DNA of 41,603 nt from an uncultured Eubacteriaceae bacterium. GTDB taxonomy: Bacteria > Bacillota > Clostridia > Lachnospirales > Lachnospiraceae. The translations under genes and the position numbers were made by a program. The stretch is taken from NCBI GenBank assembly GCA_947643285.1, contig CANRVK010000002.1:1-41603 (forward strand), given 5' to 3'. Below are positions 9,800 to 20,676 of this stretch, piece after piece (the stretch's first letter is position 1; each line of letters starts with the position of its first letter). The notes beneath the pieces were generated by a model. That model saw nothing but the letters and a program-made list of their open reading frames with translations. It made no database searches and had not been told where the DNA came from.

Positions 9800-10528
9800 T
9801 TATTTATTAATTTCTCTTTTATGCGAACATACTGCAATTAAATAATTTGCCATTTGTAAATGTCCTGTATGAATAACTTCATCGTTTTGAGTAAATAAAT
9901 ATACATTATAAAAATATTGTTTTAACATTTTATAAAAATCTTCACCCTTATAGACATTTACATGAGCTCCTTTCACATTTTCTTTTGAATATAACTGTGA
10001 TTCTAAACTTGGTGTTCCAATAACAAATGTTCCTGTATATTTCAAATTTTCCAATACTGTTTTCATATAGTCACATACATGTTCAGGATAAATATGTTCT
10101 ATTACGTCAAAAGATATAACCCCATCAAAATCTCCATATTTTTTGTTTAAAAAATCTTCACATTTATACTCAATAACATTACTTTCTGAATTAGCTATAG
10201 CAAAATCAATAGCATCTCTATCAAAATCAACACCAATTACTTTTTTAGCATATTCTGATATAAAATATGTTCCAAATCCATCGTTACATCCAATATCTAA
10301 TATACTTTTTTCATCTTTTTCATATATATTACCTATCATTTTCATAGCAAACTTATATCTTGCTATGGTAAATAGCAAATGTCTTCTTGAATTTTTCCAT
10401 TGATATGAAGTATATAAACCTAATTTTATATTATTTTCTCTTTGTGTCATACCATATTCATTCCATAAATCATATTCTTTATTCATATAATATACTCCTT
10501 CTGTATAAAAAATTACACTTTTTTGCAT
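9800..10528 (-). CDS. Class I SAM-dependent methyltransferase (likely start at 10486, MNKEYDLW)
   Basis: ILDIGCNDGFGTYF motif I, DGVISFDVIEHIYPEH; paralogous to 12289..13005. Confidence 0.85.
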   Translation of the reverse strand: MQKSVIFYTEGVYYMNKEYDLWNEYGMTQRENNIKLGLYTSYQWKNSRRHLLFTIARYKFAMKMIGNIYEKDEKSILDIGCNDGFGTYFISEYAKKVIGVDFDRDAIDFAIANSESNVIEYKCEDFLNKKYGDFDGVISFDVIEHIYPEHVCDYMKTVLENLKYTGTFVIGTPSLESQLYSKENVKGAHVNVYKGEDFYKMLKQYFYNVYLFTQNDEVIHTGHLQMANYLIAVCSHKREINK

Positions 10529-11164
10529 ATATATCTTTTTTTAATTATATCATATTTCTTTAAAAAAGTACATGATTTTTTTAGATTTTTCATAATATAT
10601 CACAAATTCTCTTTTGTATCTAAAAGTGTACTTTTTCATTCATTTTATCTTAAGCTTAGTATTTCTGTTTTTTCTCTTTCTAAACTTGACAATATGGGAA
10701 TACTTAAATGTGAATGTTTTTTTCCAATAAATATAAGTTTTGTTCTTTTCTATATTCTGCATCTAAAGAAATAATAACCACAACCTAGCCTGAACTCAGT
10801 AGTATGTCTTCTGTTATCTCGCGTTGTCTTCAAAAAGTCATTCTCCTTTTATATTACTTTTTCTACTTCTTCCTGTAGCAATTTTGGAACAAATGCTTTT
10901 CGCACTTATTTTTATATCATAAAATTACTTGCCATAAACTTACTTTATTACACAAACAATAAAATCTATAATATTTTTTATCTACTAAAAATATATTAAA
11001 AAATTTTTAGATATCTTCAAAAAAACTATAAATTGCTAAAAAATTATATTCCTAATAAAATCTATGTTTTTTCCAAAGGAAATAGTTCTTATAGCAATAT
11101 ATAGTTTTGAATTAAATCTCATATTATTACTTTTCTAATAAAAATGGTAGATTTTATTATTTCT

Positions 11165-12040
11165 CTAAAATAATTTTTGATAATTTAATAATATTTGTTT
11201 AAAATTTTTAAATTTATAACCAGTATCTCTAACAAATTTTTTATTACACATAGAAGTATCTAATGGTCTTTTGTCATTAAAATTAAAATCCTCTAATTCT
11301 TTTTCTGTAACTTTTGTATGAAGTCCTAATTTATTTAAAAATAATTTACATAATTCTATTCGTAAATATTTTTCATTACCACAAATATTATAAATTCCTA
11401 ATAATGATCTATTTATAATAATTTCTATACATTTTATCACATCTTCAATATAAACTGGAGTCAAATAATTACCTTTTATACAATTAATTTCTTCTTTTTG
11501 AAGTGCTTTATTTCTCCATTCTATAAACATATCTTTTTCAGAATATACACACCCAATAATTTTACTTATTCTTATTATACATGTATTTTTACATTCTTTT
11601 AAAATATATTCTTCTACTGCCATTTTCATTTTTCCATACTCATTTATTGGCTTTGGAATATCAGTTTCAATATAATTTCCTTTAATTCCATCATATATAC
11701 TATCTGAAGAACAAAAAATTATATGATAATTTAATGATTCTAACTTTTTTATTAATGATATTGTAGAAGATACATTTGTGTCATATACCATATCTATTTT
11801 TTCTTTACATATATCTATTTTAGTTTCTCCTGCACAAATGATCGCATGTTTATTTTCTAATTTTTCACTAAATAACCCATCTATTTTTTCAATATCATCA
11901 TAATTAATATTATATTTTATCATCTTGGTATCTAAAGTATGATAACAGTATGTACCTATTACTTTTTCATTATTTAATATAAAATATTTATAAATATTGC
12001 TACCTAAGAGTCCTGAAGCTCCAATGACTAATATTTGCAT
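11165..12040 (-). CDS. RmlD-like SDR / NDP-sugar 4-reductase family
   Basis: MQILVIGASGLLGSNIYKYF; YDGIKGNYIETDIPKPINEYGKMKMAVEEYI; RPLDTSM near the C-terminus. Confidence 0.85.
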   Translation of the reverse strand: MQILVIGASGLLGSNIYKYFILNNEKVIGTYCYHTLDTKMIKYNINYDDIEKIDGLFSEKLENKHAIICAGETKIDICKEKIDMVYDTNVSSTISLIKKLESLNYHIIFCSSDSIYDGIKGNYIETDIPKPINEYGKMKMAVEEYILKECKNTCIIRISKIIGCVYSEKDMFIEWRNKALQKEEINCIKGNYLTPVYIEDVIKCIEIIINRSLLGIYNICGNEKYLRIELCKLFLNKLGLHTKVTEKELEDFNFNDKRPLDTSMCNKKFVRDTGYKFKNFKQILLNYQKLF

Positions 12041-12288
12041 ATATTATCCTCATCTTATTTATAAATTAAATATTTTTTGTTTTTTTCTATATTATTTATT
12101 TTCTTTATGTTACAAATCATATTTTCTTATACATTTTAATTTCAATTTGCTTAGCTAAACAAAGATTTTTATACATAATGCAAAAATTTGATAAAATTAA
12201 ATACTACTATTTATATTAAAAAGATTAATCCAGTAGTAACAAAACTGTAGTTTATAAATATTGTAAAACATTGCATTAAATAAAAATA

Positions 12289-13005
12289 CTATTTTTTATT
12301 AGTACAAATAGCAAATATATAACAAGACATTTGATCCATACCAGTATGTATAATTTCATCATTCATATTAAAAATAAATACATTATTAAATTTACTTTTA
12401 CAAAGTTTATATAATCTTTCTTGAGAAAATAGATTAATATGGGCTATTTTACTTGCCTCAGAAGCATATGGGTTCATCATTATATTAGGTGTACCAATTA
12501 TAGCTGTTCCATTATTATCTAAATTATTATAAATAGTATCCAAATATTGATCTTCAATTTCTTTATTAATATGCTCTATTACATCTATACTTATAACTAC
12601 ATCAAATTTTCCATAACTATGATTTAAAAAATTATCTTCTATAAATTCTACATTTTCATTTAACAAATTATTTTTTGCCCAGTTAATTGCCTTTTCATCT
12701 GAATCAATCCCCTTATAAAGTCTACAGCTTTTAGATTGTGTAAAAAAGAAGGAACCAATACCTTCAGAACATCCTAACTCTAAAATAGAATAATTCTCTT
12801 CAAATCTAAATAGTTTACTAATAAATTTATACCTAGATAAGTTTATCATTAAATGTTTTATATCAAATTGTAAACTTGCTGAGCAATGTAATCCCAAATT
12901 AAATTCTTTCTTTTTCTCTTGTGCTTCTATATTTGATATAGTCAGTTTATTTACTAAATTCCATAAATCTTTTTCTTTATTATTATCCACAATGTTTACC
13001 TCCAA
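12289..13005 (-). CDS. Class I SAM-dependent methyltransferase, paralog of 9800..10528
   Basis: ILELGCSEGIGSFFF, FDVVISIDVIEHINKE, GTAIIGTPN, HTGMDQMSCYIFAICTNK parallels HTGHLQMANYLIAVCSHK. Confidence 0.85.
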   Translation of the reverse strand: MEVNIVDNNKEKDLWNLVNKLTISNIEAQEKKKEFNLGLHCSASLQFDIKHLMINLSRYKFISKLFRFEENYSILELGCSEGIGSFFFTQSKSCRLYKGIDSDEKAINWAKNNLLNENVEFIEDNFLNHSYGKFDVVISIDVIEHINKEIEDQYLDTIYNNLDNNGTAIIGTPNIMMNPYASEASKIAHINLFSQERLYKLCKSKFNNVFIFNMNDEIIHTGMDQMSCYIFAICTNKK

Positions 13006-13227
13006 GATAAAAAATATACATCTTGCACAAAATTTATCTATTTTAAATAATATTTCATGCTATTCAAATTCTTATTTTATAAATATCTTTCTTATAATAT
13101 ATAAAAAGACAACTTTTTTGATGATAGCTATCATCATCTTGTTTTATATCTTTTTATATTTCTATAATAATATTTAAAGAAGCATCTATAATTATTTAAT
13201 AAGAACTAAGTATAATAAATAAGATAG

Positions 13228-14369
13228 CTAAAATCTAACAAAGCTAATATATTGTTGAGATTTACCAAAATCATTAAAAAATCTATTATATTTTGAAAAA
13301 TCTATCCTATCATTTTCTAAACAATTAAAAATATCTATTATCTCATTATTATATTCTTTTAGTCTAAATGATGAAGATATTTTATTTAAATATTCAATTT
13401 CTACTATTAAACTTTGTATCAAATTCCATTTTTTATCAATTTCTATCTCTCTAGAAATCTCATGAATTCTATTAATTTGTTTTTTTAATTTATTAATTTC
13501 ATCTAATTGCAAATAATTTTCTTCATATTCCCCAGCAAATAAAAAAATGGATTTTTTTCGTTCATATTGATTTATATATGCCTTTTTATAATCATATTGT
13601 AAATCTTTATACCAAGAATTATCAACAAATATATTTTGAGATGCTCCTAATACTTCAAATTTATCATAATAAAATTCAATTCATCTTTCATTGTAAAATC
13701 ATTTCTTACTAATAAACTAGGATTAAACAATTGATCTAAAATCCAATCTTCTGGTTTCCTAGAAGCTCCTAACTTTTCTAGTTGAGGTTTAAAGATCACT
13801 AATAATTTTTCTACTTTTAATTTTAACTCTTTTATATCTTTTGTTATATATTGTGCAACTAAACGTTTCATCCTTTCCACATATAATCCTATCTCATCAA
13901 CACAAGTTATAATAATTATAGAATCCTTATGTGTATATTTTTCTAATATTCCTAATATTTCTTTAGGATTAGATAATCCTGGAATGAAACCCTCAGCAAT
14001 TACAAAATCATAAGTTTTATTTGTTGCAAATTCTTCTATAGTAGAAGAAATACAATTATATTTATCTTTAGTTATTTTATATTTCTCAAATAATCTATTT
14101 ATCTCAATTCTTCCAGTAGGATTAGGTTCTACAATATCTACGTTTTTTACCCCTCCCCCTAAAAAAAAATATGTAAGTGTATTGTATCCGCTTCCTGCTC
14201 CAACTTCTAATACCTCACTATTTCTTAATGCCAAGACTGGTATTCCTAACTGTCTATATAAATTCTTTCTTCTTAAACAATGCTGTTCAAAATTATTAAT
14301 ATCTTGTCTTACAGGAGAAATATTATTTTCCCCATAAAAAGTTAAATAATCATTTTTATATTTGTCCAT
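13228..14369 (-). pseudogene. Methyltransferase with C-terminal helical extension, interrupted by a one-base frameshift near 13671-13674
   Basis: ORFs 13647..14369 and 13228..13512 rejoin in one open frame if one T is added to the TTTT run: ...DELNF|YYDKFEVLGASQNIFVDNSWYKDLQYDYKKAYINQYERKKSIFLFAGEYEENYLQLDEINKLKK...; motif I VLEVGAGSGYNTLTYF. Confidence 0.7.
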
Positions 14370-14568
14370 ATTATTTTCCTCTATAAAATAAAACTATAAA
14401 ATTTTTATACTACTCGTTGCCATTTTATATTTTATTATCTTTTTTGTTTATTTCTTTTATTTCATCTACAATATATTATAAAATTATATTATGTATAGAT
14501 TCTTCTATAATATTTAATTAAAGCAAAAATATTATACTTTTAATTTTATTATTATCTAATATATCATA

Positions 14569-15555
14569 TTATTTCCCAAGATATTTAAACCAATCTTTTG
14601 TAGCCTCTCCTATATTTTCTGGTGTCCATATAGGGGCTTCTCTCCAATAATCTATATTATCCAATATCCTTTTTACGCCTTCTTCTAATGTTACTTTTGC
14701 TTTCCATCCTAAAGTTTGTTCTATTTTAGTTATATCTGCAAATGTACAGTCTGGTTCTCCCGGACGTTTTGGAATATGAATAATATCTCCTCCTAATAAC
14801 TCACATAAATAATTTATAGAATATGTTCCACCGCTTCCCACATTAAATGTTTCATTTACAATATCAGATTTCGCAGCAGTATAAAAAGCATCTGCTATAT
14901 CTGTCACATAGGTAAAATCTCTTGTCTGTTCTCCTGTTCCCACTACTGTAAATGGTTTTCCAGCTAATTTTTGCGCTAAAAATACTCCAAATACTGCTCC
15001 ATATGTTCCAGAAGTACGAGATCGCGTACCATATACATTAAATAAGCGAAGAGTAATGACTGGTAATCCATATACTTGTCCCCAATGAAGAACTGCTTCT
15101 TCTCCTAACCTCTTAGTTAAAGCATATGGATATTGTGGTTTTATTTCTGCATCTTCTTTTGTTGGATAAACTCTTGGTATTCCATAACAAGAAGATGATG
15201 CCGCATATACCAATTTTTTTATATTATGAAATCTAGCACATTCTAACACATTAAATGTTCCTAATACATTAGATGTATAATAATCTTCTGGTTTCTGTAT
15301 AGATGGAACAATATCTGCTAATGCAGCCATATGAAAAATATAATCCACGTTTTCAAATATTGATTCAATATTTTTTTTATTTCTAATATCCTCTTGAAAT
15401 ATTGTTAAATTTCTATTGTCTTTTTGATGTTCTAAATTAGCTAATCTTCCTGTAGATAAGTTATCAATTACTCTTACTTCATGTCCTTCTTCTAATAATT
15501 TATCAACAATATGAGAACCTATAAAACCGCACCCACCTGTTACTACTGAAATCAT
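14569..15555 (-). CDS. NAD-dependent epimerase/dehydratase (extended SDR, NDP-sugar 4-epimerase type)
   Basis: VTGGCGFIGSHIVDKLL; YAASSSCYG; YPYALTKRLGE; RLFNVYGTR. Confidence 0.9.
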   Translation of the reverse strand: MISVVTGGCGFIGSHIVDKLLEEGHEVRVIDNLSTGRLANLEHQKDNRNLTIFQEDIRNKKNIESIFENVDYIFHMAALADIVPSIQKPEDYYTSNVLGTFNVLECARFHNIKKLVYAASSSCYGIPRVYPTKEDAEIKPQYPYALTKRLGEEAVLHWGQVYGLPVITLRLFNVYGTRSRTSGTYGAVFGVFLAQKLAGKPFTVVGTGEQTRDFTYVTDIADAFYTAAKSDIVNETFNVGSGGTYSINYLCELLGGDIIHIPKRPGEPDCTFADITKIEQTLGWKAKVTLEEGVKRILDNIDYWREAPIWTPENIGEATKDWFKYLGK

Positions 15556-15566
15556 TTATATTCCTC

Positions 15567-17108
15567 CTAAATATTCATAAGTGTACTAATATATTTCATA
15601 ACATTAACTTTTTCAACTTCCTCTTTATTTCCAACTATATTTGCTGCTAATGCACCTGCTACATTTCCTAAAAAAGTAGATAATTCTATAGTTGCCCCTG
15701 CTTTTTTAGCAATACTAGCTAATGAAAAAAAGGCATCTCCTGCTCCTATTGTATCAACTACTTGTAAAGTTAAAGCTGGACAGTTATAAAATTCACCTTC
15801 TGATATTCCTTCTGCTCCTCTAGCTCCTTTTGTCAGCCAGCCTTCTCCCTTTAAATGCTTTGATAATTTTAATAATAATTTCTCTTCTGAAGAATTGTTA
15901 TCAGAAAATGCTAAATTTAACTCCTTTTGATCTAAAGCAAATACATCTGCTTTATTATATTTTGTAATTAAATTCATTCCTAAGTTAGAAGAATTTGTCT
16001 GACAATTAATAGCTAAAAACTTTGCATTTTTCTCTATTATTTCCATAGTTTCGTTATCTATCAATCCATGTCCAAAATCACATAATACTACTATATCAAA
16101 ACTTTCTATTTTATCTTTTAACTTATCCTTGAAATTTTCTTTTGCTTCTCCTTCTATCATAACATGTTGTGGTATATTATTAATTACAAAAATCTTATCT
16201 AATTCTTTTCTTTTTATATTTTCTACTATAAATCTTTTCTTTATAATAGTTTCTCTAGTTTCATCATATTCTAAATCCATACGAATTTTTTGACTCAATT
16301 CATTTAATAGTCTACTATGGATTTCTTTTTCATTTCCTATAATTGACATAAGAGTTACATTTTCTGTAAATGAGGATATATGCCTTGCAACCGCCAAACT
16401 TCCACCTAAATATTGTTCTGATCTCTGAAATTTTGAAGAATATCCTGTATCTTTCGACATTAATCCTTGAATTTGACAATATACATATTCATCTATAATA
16501 ACATCTCCTACAACTAACACTTTCAAATCTTGTATTCTATCAATACAATTCTGAATATCTTGAAATGAATATTGTTTTTTTAAATTAATAATATATTCTC
16601 TTACTTCATCTGTTATAGTATTAAAAGCATTATTGATCAATTTTGTAGAACTAAATACAGCACCTGATGTATAATGAACATCTCCTCCATGCTTCTTTAC
16701 CAGCTCTATCTCTTCTGTTATTTTCCCTGTAATATCTTCCTCTGCCTTTTCATACTCTTTTCCTTTTACATATAAATTTGGTTCAACAACTTCAATAATA
16801 TCTTTTACTGTATATGATTCTGACACCATAACATAGTCAATATATTCTATAGCTGTTAAAAACTTTATTCTCATCTCGTTATTAAAATATGGTCTGTCAG
16901 GACCTTTTCTGACATATTCTTGTGATGTAATAGAAACAACAAGTATATCACCTAAAGATTTTGCTTCCTGAAAGTGTATAATATGACCCGGATGTATTAA
17001 ATCAAAAACCCCATGACATAATACTACTTTTTTTTGTTCTTTTTTCAATTTCTCCTTAAGAATTATATACTCTTCTTTTGTCACAAATTTACTCATATTA
17101 GCCTCCAA
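15567..17108 (-). CDS. HldE-like bifunctional protein in inverted order: N-terminal nucleotidyltransferase, C-terminal PfkB kinase
   Basis: N-terminal LCHGVFDLIHPGHIIHFQEAKSLGDILVVSIT...YVKGKEY; C-terminal VLVVGDVIIDEY...LGGSLAVARHI...VVDTIGAGDAFFSLA. Confidence 0.9.
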   Translation of the reverse strand: MEANMSKFVTKEEYIILKEKLKKEQKKVVLCHGVFDLIHPGHIIHFQEAKSLGDILVVSITSQEYVRKGPDRPYFNNEMRIKFLTAIEYIDYVMVSESYTVKDIIEVVEPNLYVKGKEYEKAEEDITGKITEEIELVKKHGGDVHYTSGAVFSSTKLINNAFNTITDEVREYIINLKKQYSFQDIQNCIDRIQDLKVLVVGDVIIDEYVYCQIQGLMSKDTGYSSKFQRSEQYLGGSLAVARHISSFTENVTLMSIIGNEKEIHSRLLNELSQKIRMDLEYDETRETIIKKRFIVENIKRKELDKIFVINNIPQHVMIEGEAKENFKDKLKDKIESFDIVVLCDFGHGLIDNETMEIIEKNAKFLAINCQTNSSNLGMNLITKYNKADVFALDQKELNLAFSDNNSSEEKLLLKLSKHLKGEGWLTKGARGAEGISEGEFYNCPALTLQVVDTIGAGDAFFSLASIAKKAGATIELSTFLGNVAGALAANIVGNKEEVEKVNVMKYISTLMNI

Positions 17109-17122
17109 CTCATATTATTCCA

Positions 17123-17785
17123 TCACTCAAAAAATATAAAACTATAATCTCCAGTATACCCCCATTCTCTATATAACCATTCCCACTCTTCCACAGAATA
17201 ATAACTAGCACAAGTGAGCTGCCAATAGAGCATATTAACTTCTTCTTCATCATTTCGGAATGATTCTACCATAATATAACTATTCCCTTTACTAACCCTC
17301 TCTATTTCCTGAACAGCTTTTTTTAGATCATATACTTTTAAATTATGTAGTGTAGTCAAAGAAATAACCAAATCAAAGCTATTATCTTTATAAGGTAATT
17401 TTTGTGCTTCTCCCAATTCTAAATATTCTTTCACTTCTTCTTTTGCATGTTCTAACGCATATTTTGATTTATCAATTCCTGTTACTTTTAGTCCTGGTAC
17501 TACTTGCGTTAATTCATATAATAAATACGCTTTTCCACATCCTACATCTAATACATGCTGACCTGATTTCAAATGATAATGTTTTACTATCTCTTCTGCA
17601 ACGGCTTTCCAGCGTCCATCATATTGATATCCGCCATATCCATACTTTCTATCTCCATCCCAATAATCATATCCATACTCTTTTGCAATTTTCGCACATT
17701 CTGCTTTATTATCCTTTATTACTCTTCCTATATAATCTCTTTTTGTTTGTTTATGCAAACTAGAAACAAAATCAATATATCCCAT
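17123..17785 (-). CDS. Class I SAM-dependent methyltransferase
   Basis: VLDVGCGKAYLLYEL; FDLVISLTTLHNL. Confidence 0.87.
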   Translation of the reverse strand: MGYIDFVSSLHKQTKRDYIGRVIKDNKAECAKIAKEYGYDYWDGDRKYGYGGYQYDGRWKAVAEEIVKHYHLKSGQHVLDVGCGKAYLLYELTQVVPGLKVTGIDKSKYALEHAKEEVKEYLELGEAQKLPYKDNSFDLVISLTTLHNLKVYDLKKAVQEIERVSKGNSYIMVESFRNDEEEVNMLYWQLTCASYYSVEEWEWLYREWGYTGDYSFIFFE

Positions 17786-17819
17786 TTATCTTCATTTTCT
17801 CCTTTACATAAAATCTATT

Positions 17820-18737
17820 CTAATTTATAAGTTCTTTCACTGTATTGCAGATTGTTTCTATTCCCAATCCATTATTTTCTTTCATTTGTGTATATGTTCC
17901 ATATCCTTTTGCAAATATATTATTTAACCCTAATCGTCTAAATTTTATCCCTATACCACTTTCTGCTATTACCTCTGATACAGCACTTCCTAATCCTCCA
18001 ATTATATCATGATCCTCTATCGTAATAATTGCTTTTGTTTCTTTTATAGCCTTTTCTATAAGCCCTACATCAAGTGGTTTAATGGTATGGATATTCACTA
18101 CTCTTACAGAAATTCCCTCTTCTTCTAATAATTCCTTTGCTTTTATGACATCTACTAAGATATTACCTGTTCCAATGATTGTAATATCTTCTCCCTCACA
18201 TAACTGTACACCTTTTCCAATTTCAAAATCATAGTCTTCTTTATAAATTTCCTGCTCCTTATTTGTACCTAATCGAATATACACAGGTCCTGAATATAAA
18301 TATGCAGCTTTTGTTGCTTTAGTAACTTCTAATGGACTAGCAGGAGATAATATTACTAAATTTGGTAAAGAACGAATACACCCTAGATCTTCTGTACTAT
18401 GATGTGTAGGTCCTAACATACTATAAACCATTCCAGCTCCTGTTCCAATAATCTTTACATTTGTATTTTGTAAACAAATATCATTTCTAATAAATTCTAA
18501 AGCACGATATGCTAAAAATGCTCCTATTGTATAAGCAAATGGTATCTTTCCACAATTCGCCATTCCGGCAGCTACTCCTAGCATATTTTCTTCTGATATT
18601 CCTAAATTCAAATATTGTGAAGATAAATCTCTTCTATATTTATCATAAACAATCGCTCCATTATCTGATATCAAAGCATATACTCTTTTATCTGTTTTTG
18701 CTAACTCATAAAGTGTATTTAAATATGCTGTCCTCAT
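17820..18737 (-). CDS. Transketolase, C-terminal subunit
   Basis: Pyrimidine-binding domain: LGISEENMLGVAAGMANCGKIPFAYTIGAFLAYRALEFIRNDIC; TIEDHDIIGGLGSAVSEVIAE. Confidence 0.92.
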   Translation of the reverse strand: MRTAYLNTLYELAKTDKRVYALISDNGAIVYDKYRRDLSSQYLNLGISEENMLGVAAGMANCGKIPFAYTIGAFLAYRALEFIRNDICLQNTNVKIIGTGAGMVYSMLGPTHHSTEDLGCIRSLPNLVILSPASPLEVTKATKAAYLYSGPVYIRLGTNKEQEIYKEDYDFEIGKGVQLCEGEDITIIGTGNILVDVIKAKELLEEEGISVRVVNIHTIKPLDVGLIEKAIKETKAIITIEDHDIIGGLGSAVSEVIAESGIGIKFRRLGLNNIFAKGYGTYTQMKENNGLGIETICNTVKELIN

Positions 18738-19561
18738 TTTATATTTAGCTCCTCTCTAGTAATTCCAAGTTCTTTCATTACTATAGATAATTCTTCTTCA
18801 TTTGGCATACGATAGTGCCAAATGGGCACTTCTTCCATAAAAGAGATACCCTTTCCTTTTATTGTGTTTGCAACAATTACCGTTGGAACTTTTTCCTTTC
18901 TCTCTCTCAAAGCAGCTTCTATTTCTTTAAAATCATGCCCATTAATTTCTATTACATTCCATCCAAAAGCTTTCCATTTTTCTACAAATGGTTTCATATG
19001 AACAATATTCTCTAATTTATCCATCGCTTGTAACTTATTATGATCTATAATGACAGTTAAATTATCTAATTCTAATGTTGGAGCAGATAATGCTCCTTCC
19101 CATATAGAACCCTCCTGACATTCTCCATCTCCGAGCATAACATAAAAATGATTTTTCTTTTGATCTAACTTATGAGCTAAGGCCATTCCTATACTAAATG
19201 ACAATCCATGTCCTAATGCTCCTGTTGAAGCTTCTACTCCAGGTATATCATGCATCTTAGGATGTCCTCCAAAAACAGAACCTGGTTTACAAATATTCAA
19301 AATTTCTGTTTCTTCAAAATATCCTGTTTTTGCAAGTACTGCATATAATGCATAACAAGCATGTCCTTTACTTAAAATAAATCTATCTCTTTCCTCCCAC
19401 TCTGGGTTTTTAGCATCGTACTTTAATATATTTCCAAAATATAGAGTTACTACAATATCTGTCATAGAAAATGCTGACGCCATATGTCCTCCACCAGCAT
19501 GATAGGCTATCTTAAATATTGTCTTTCTTATATCTTTTGCAATTTCTTCTAATTGATTCAT
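18734..19561 (-). CDS. Transketolase, N-terminal (TPP-binding) subunit
   Basis: GGGHMASAFSMTDI; RDRFILSKGHACYALYA; GALGHGLSFSIGMA; MLGDGECQEGSIWEGALSA; DHNKLQAMD. Confidence 0.93.
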   Translation of the reverse strand: MNQLEEIAKDIRKTIFKIAYHAGGGHMASAFSMTDIVVTLYFGNILKYDAKNPEWEERDRFILSKGHACYALYAVLAKTGYFEETEILNICKPGSVFGGHPKMHDIPGVEASTGALGHGLSFSIGMALAHKLDQKKNHFYVMLGDGECQEGSIWEGALSAPTLELDNLTVIIDHNKLQAMDKLENIVHMKPFVEKWKAFGWNVIEINGHDFKEIEAALRERKEKVPTVIVANTIKGKGISFMEEVPIWHYRMPNEEELSIVMKELGITREELNIK

Positions 19562-19572
19562 ACTTAGTTCTC

Positions 19573-20646
19573 CTAAATAAAATTAATATGATTTCTGTCT
19601 AAGCTATAAAACGTATTTAATAATTCATTTCTATCATCATATACACAATGATGATTACATTCTTTTTGAGGATTAAATTCCTTATATCGCTTTACTACTT
19701 CATCCGAAAACCATAATTCCTTAAAACTTTGATTTGATAAATCCCCCACCACACCATCACTTACATATGCTTTATCATGACAAAAATACACTTTAGAATC
19801 TGCAGCTATTACTGTAAATATTTGATTAATATAACAATGTTCGTAACATCTATGAAAGACCATGGCAGATTCAAAATCACCTTCATATTTATTGATTACT
19901 TTAAAATTAGCATCTTCTAATTCTCTCTGTGCCTTATGAATTTGTTCTATTACACTATTTTTAAATGGCTCATGATACTCAAATAAATTCTTTGTAATAC
20001 GTGCTGTATATTTAATATGATTAACCCCTAAATTCTTTGTCATTTTAGCCATATCATATACTTGCTTTTCATTTTCATGATTAATCACAAAGTTTACTCC
20101 TAGTTCACAATTTTTATCTTTTATAGAAGAAAATTTTTTGATGTTTTCACATACTTCATCAAATGCCTTTAAATTTAACTTTCTCACTTTAGCATATGTT
20201 TCCGCATTAGCAGCATCAAAAGAAATTCTCACCCATTTCGCCTTAGCTAATATCTCTGCTCTATCTCCATTCAGCAACTGTCCGTTTGTTATTATAGATA
20301 AATCTATCTTAGCGTCTAAAATTCTTTTCATAGCTTCTACAATATGGGGATATACTAATGGTTCTCCTCCACCGCTAAAAGTCACTGCCTTTACCCCTAT
20401 TTCCTGCATGTCGGAAATAATTTCCTGCATTTTTTCCCATGGTATTTGATCTTGCTTATTTACAGAATCTCTTAATCCCAATTCTGAATCTGCATAGCTA
20501 CAATAATAACACTTATGATTACAATAATTTGTAGGTTTAATTCTTATATAAATAGGTGCTTTCCTTATTCCTTTTTCTAGCTCATTTAATACTTCTGCAT
20601 GTGCAAAAATTTTGAGATTACTATATGGCGTAGCTTTAATATCCAT
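19573..20646 (-). CDS. Radical SAM/SPASM protein
   Basis: CNHKCYYC (CX3CX2C), FSGGGEPLVYPHI, C-terminal SPASM-type cysteines (CHDKAYVSDGVVGDL...CNHHC). Confidence 0.92.
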   Translation of the reverse strand: MDIKATPYSNLKIFAHAEVLNELEKGIRKAPIYIRIKPTNYCNHKCYYCSYADSELGLRDSVNKQDQIPWEKMQEIISDMQEIGVKAVTFSGGGEPLVYPHIVEAMKRILDAKIDLSIITNGQLLNGDRAEILAKAKWVRISFDAANAETYAKVRKLNLKAFDEVCENIKKFSSIKDKNCELGVNFVINHENEKQVYDMAKMTKNLGVNHIKYTARITKNLFEYHEPFKNSVIEQIHKAQRELEDANFKVINKYEGDFESAMVFHRCYEHCYINQIFTVIAADSKVYFCHDKAYVSDGVVGDLSNQSFKELWFSDEVVKRYKEFNPQKECNHHCVYDDRNELLNTFYSLDRNHINFI

Positions 20647-20676
20647 TTTAAATTTCTCCTTTGAAAAAATTTACTT

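Noticed and set aside
10523-10774. Plus-strand ORF 10523..10774
   Set aside because: AT-rich intergenic, low-complexity hydrophobic translation; no support.
10780-10920. Possible transposase fragment in the gap between 9800..10528 and 11165..12040
   Set aside because: Minus-strand translation KAFVPKLLQEEVEKVI*KENDFLKTTRDNRRHTTEFRL is suggestive but too short and broken to assign.
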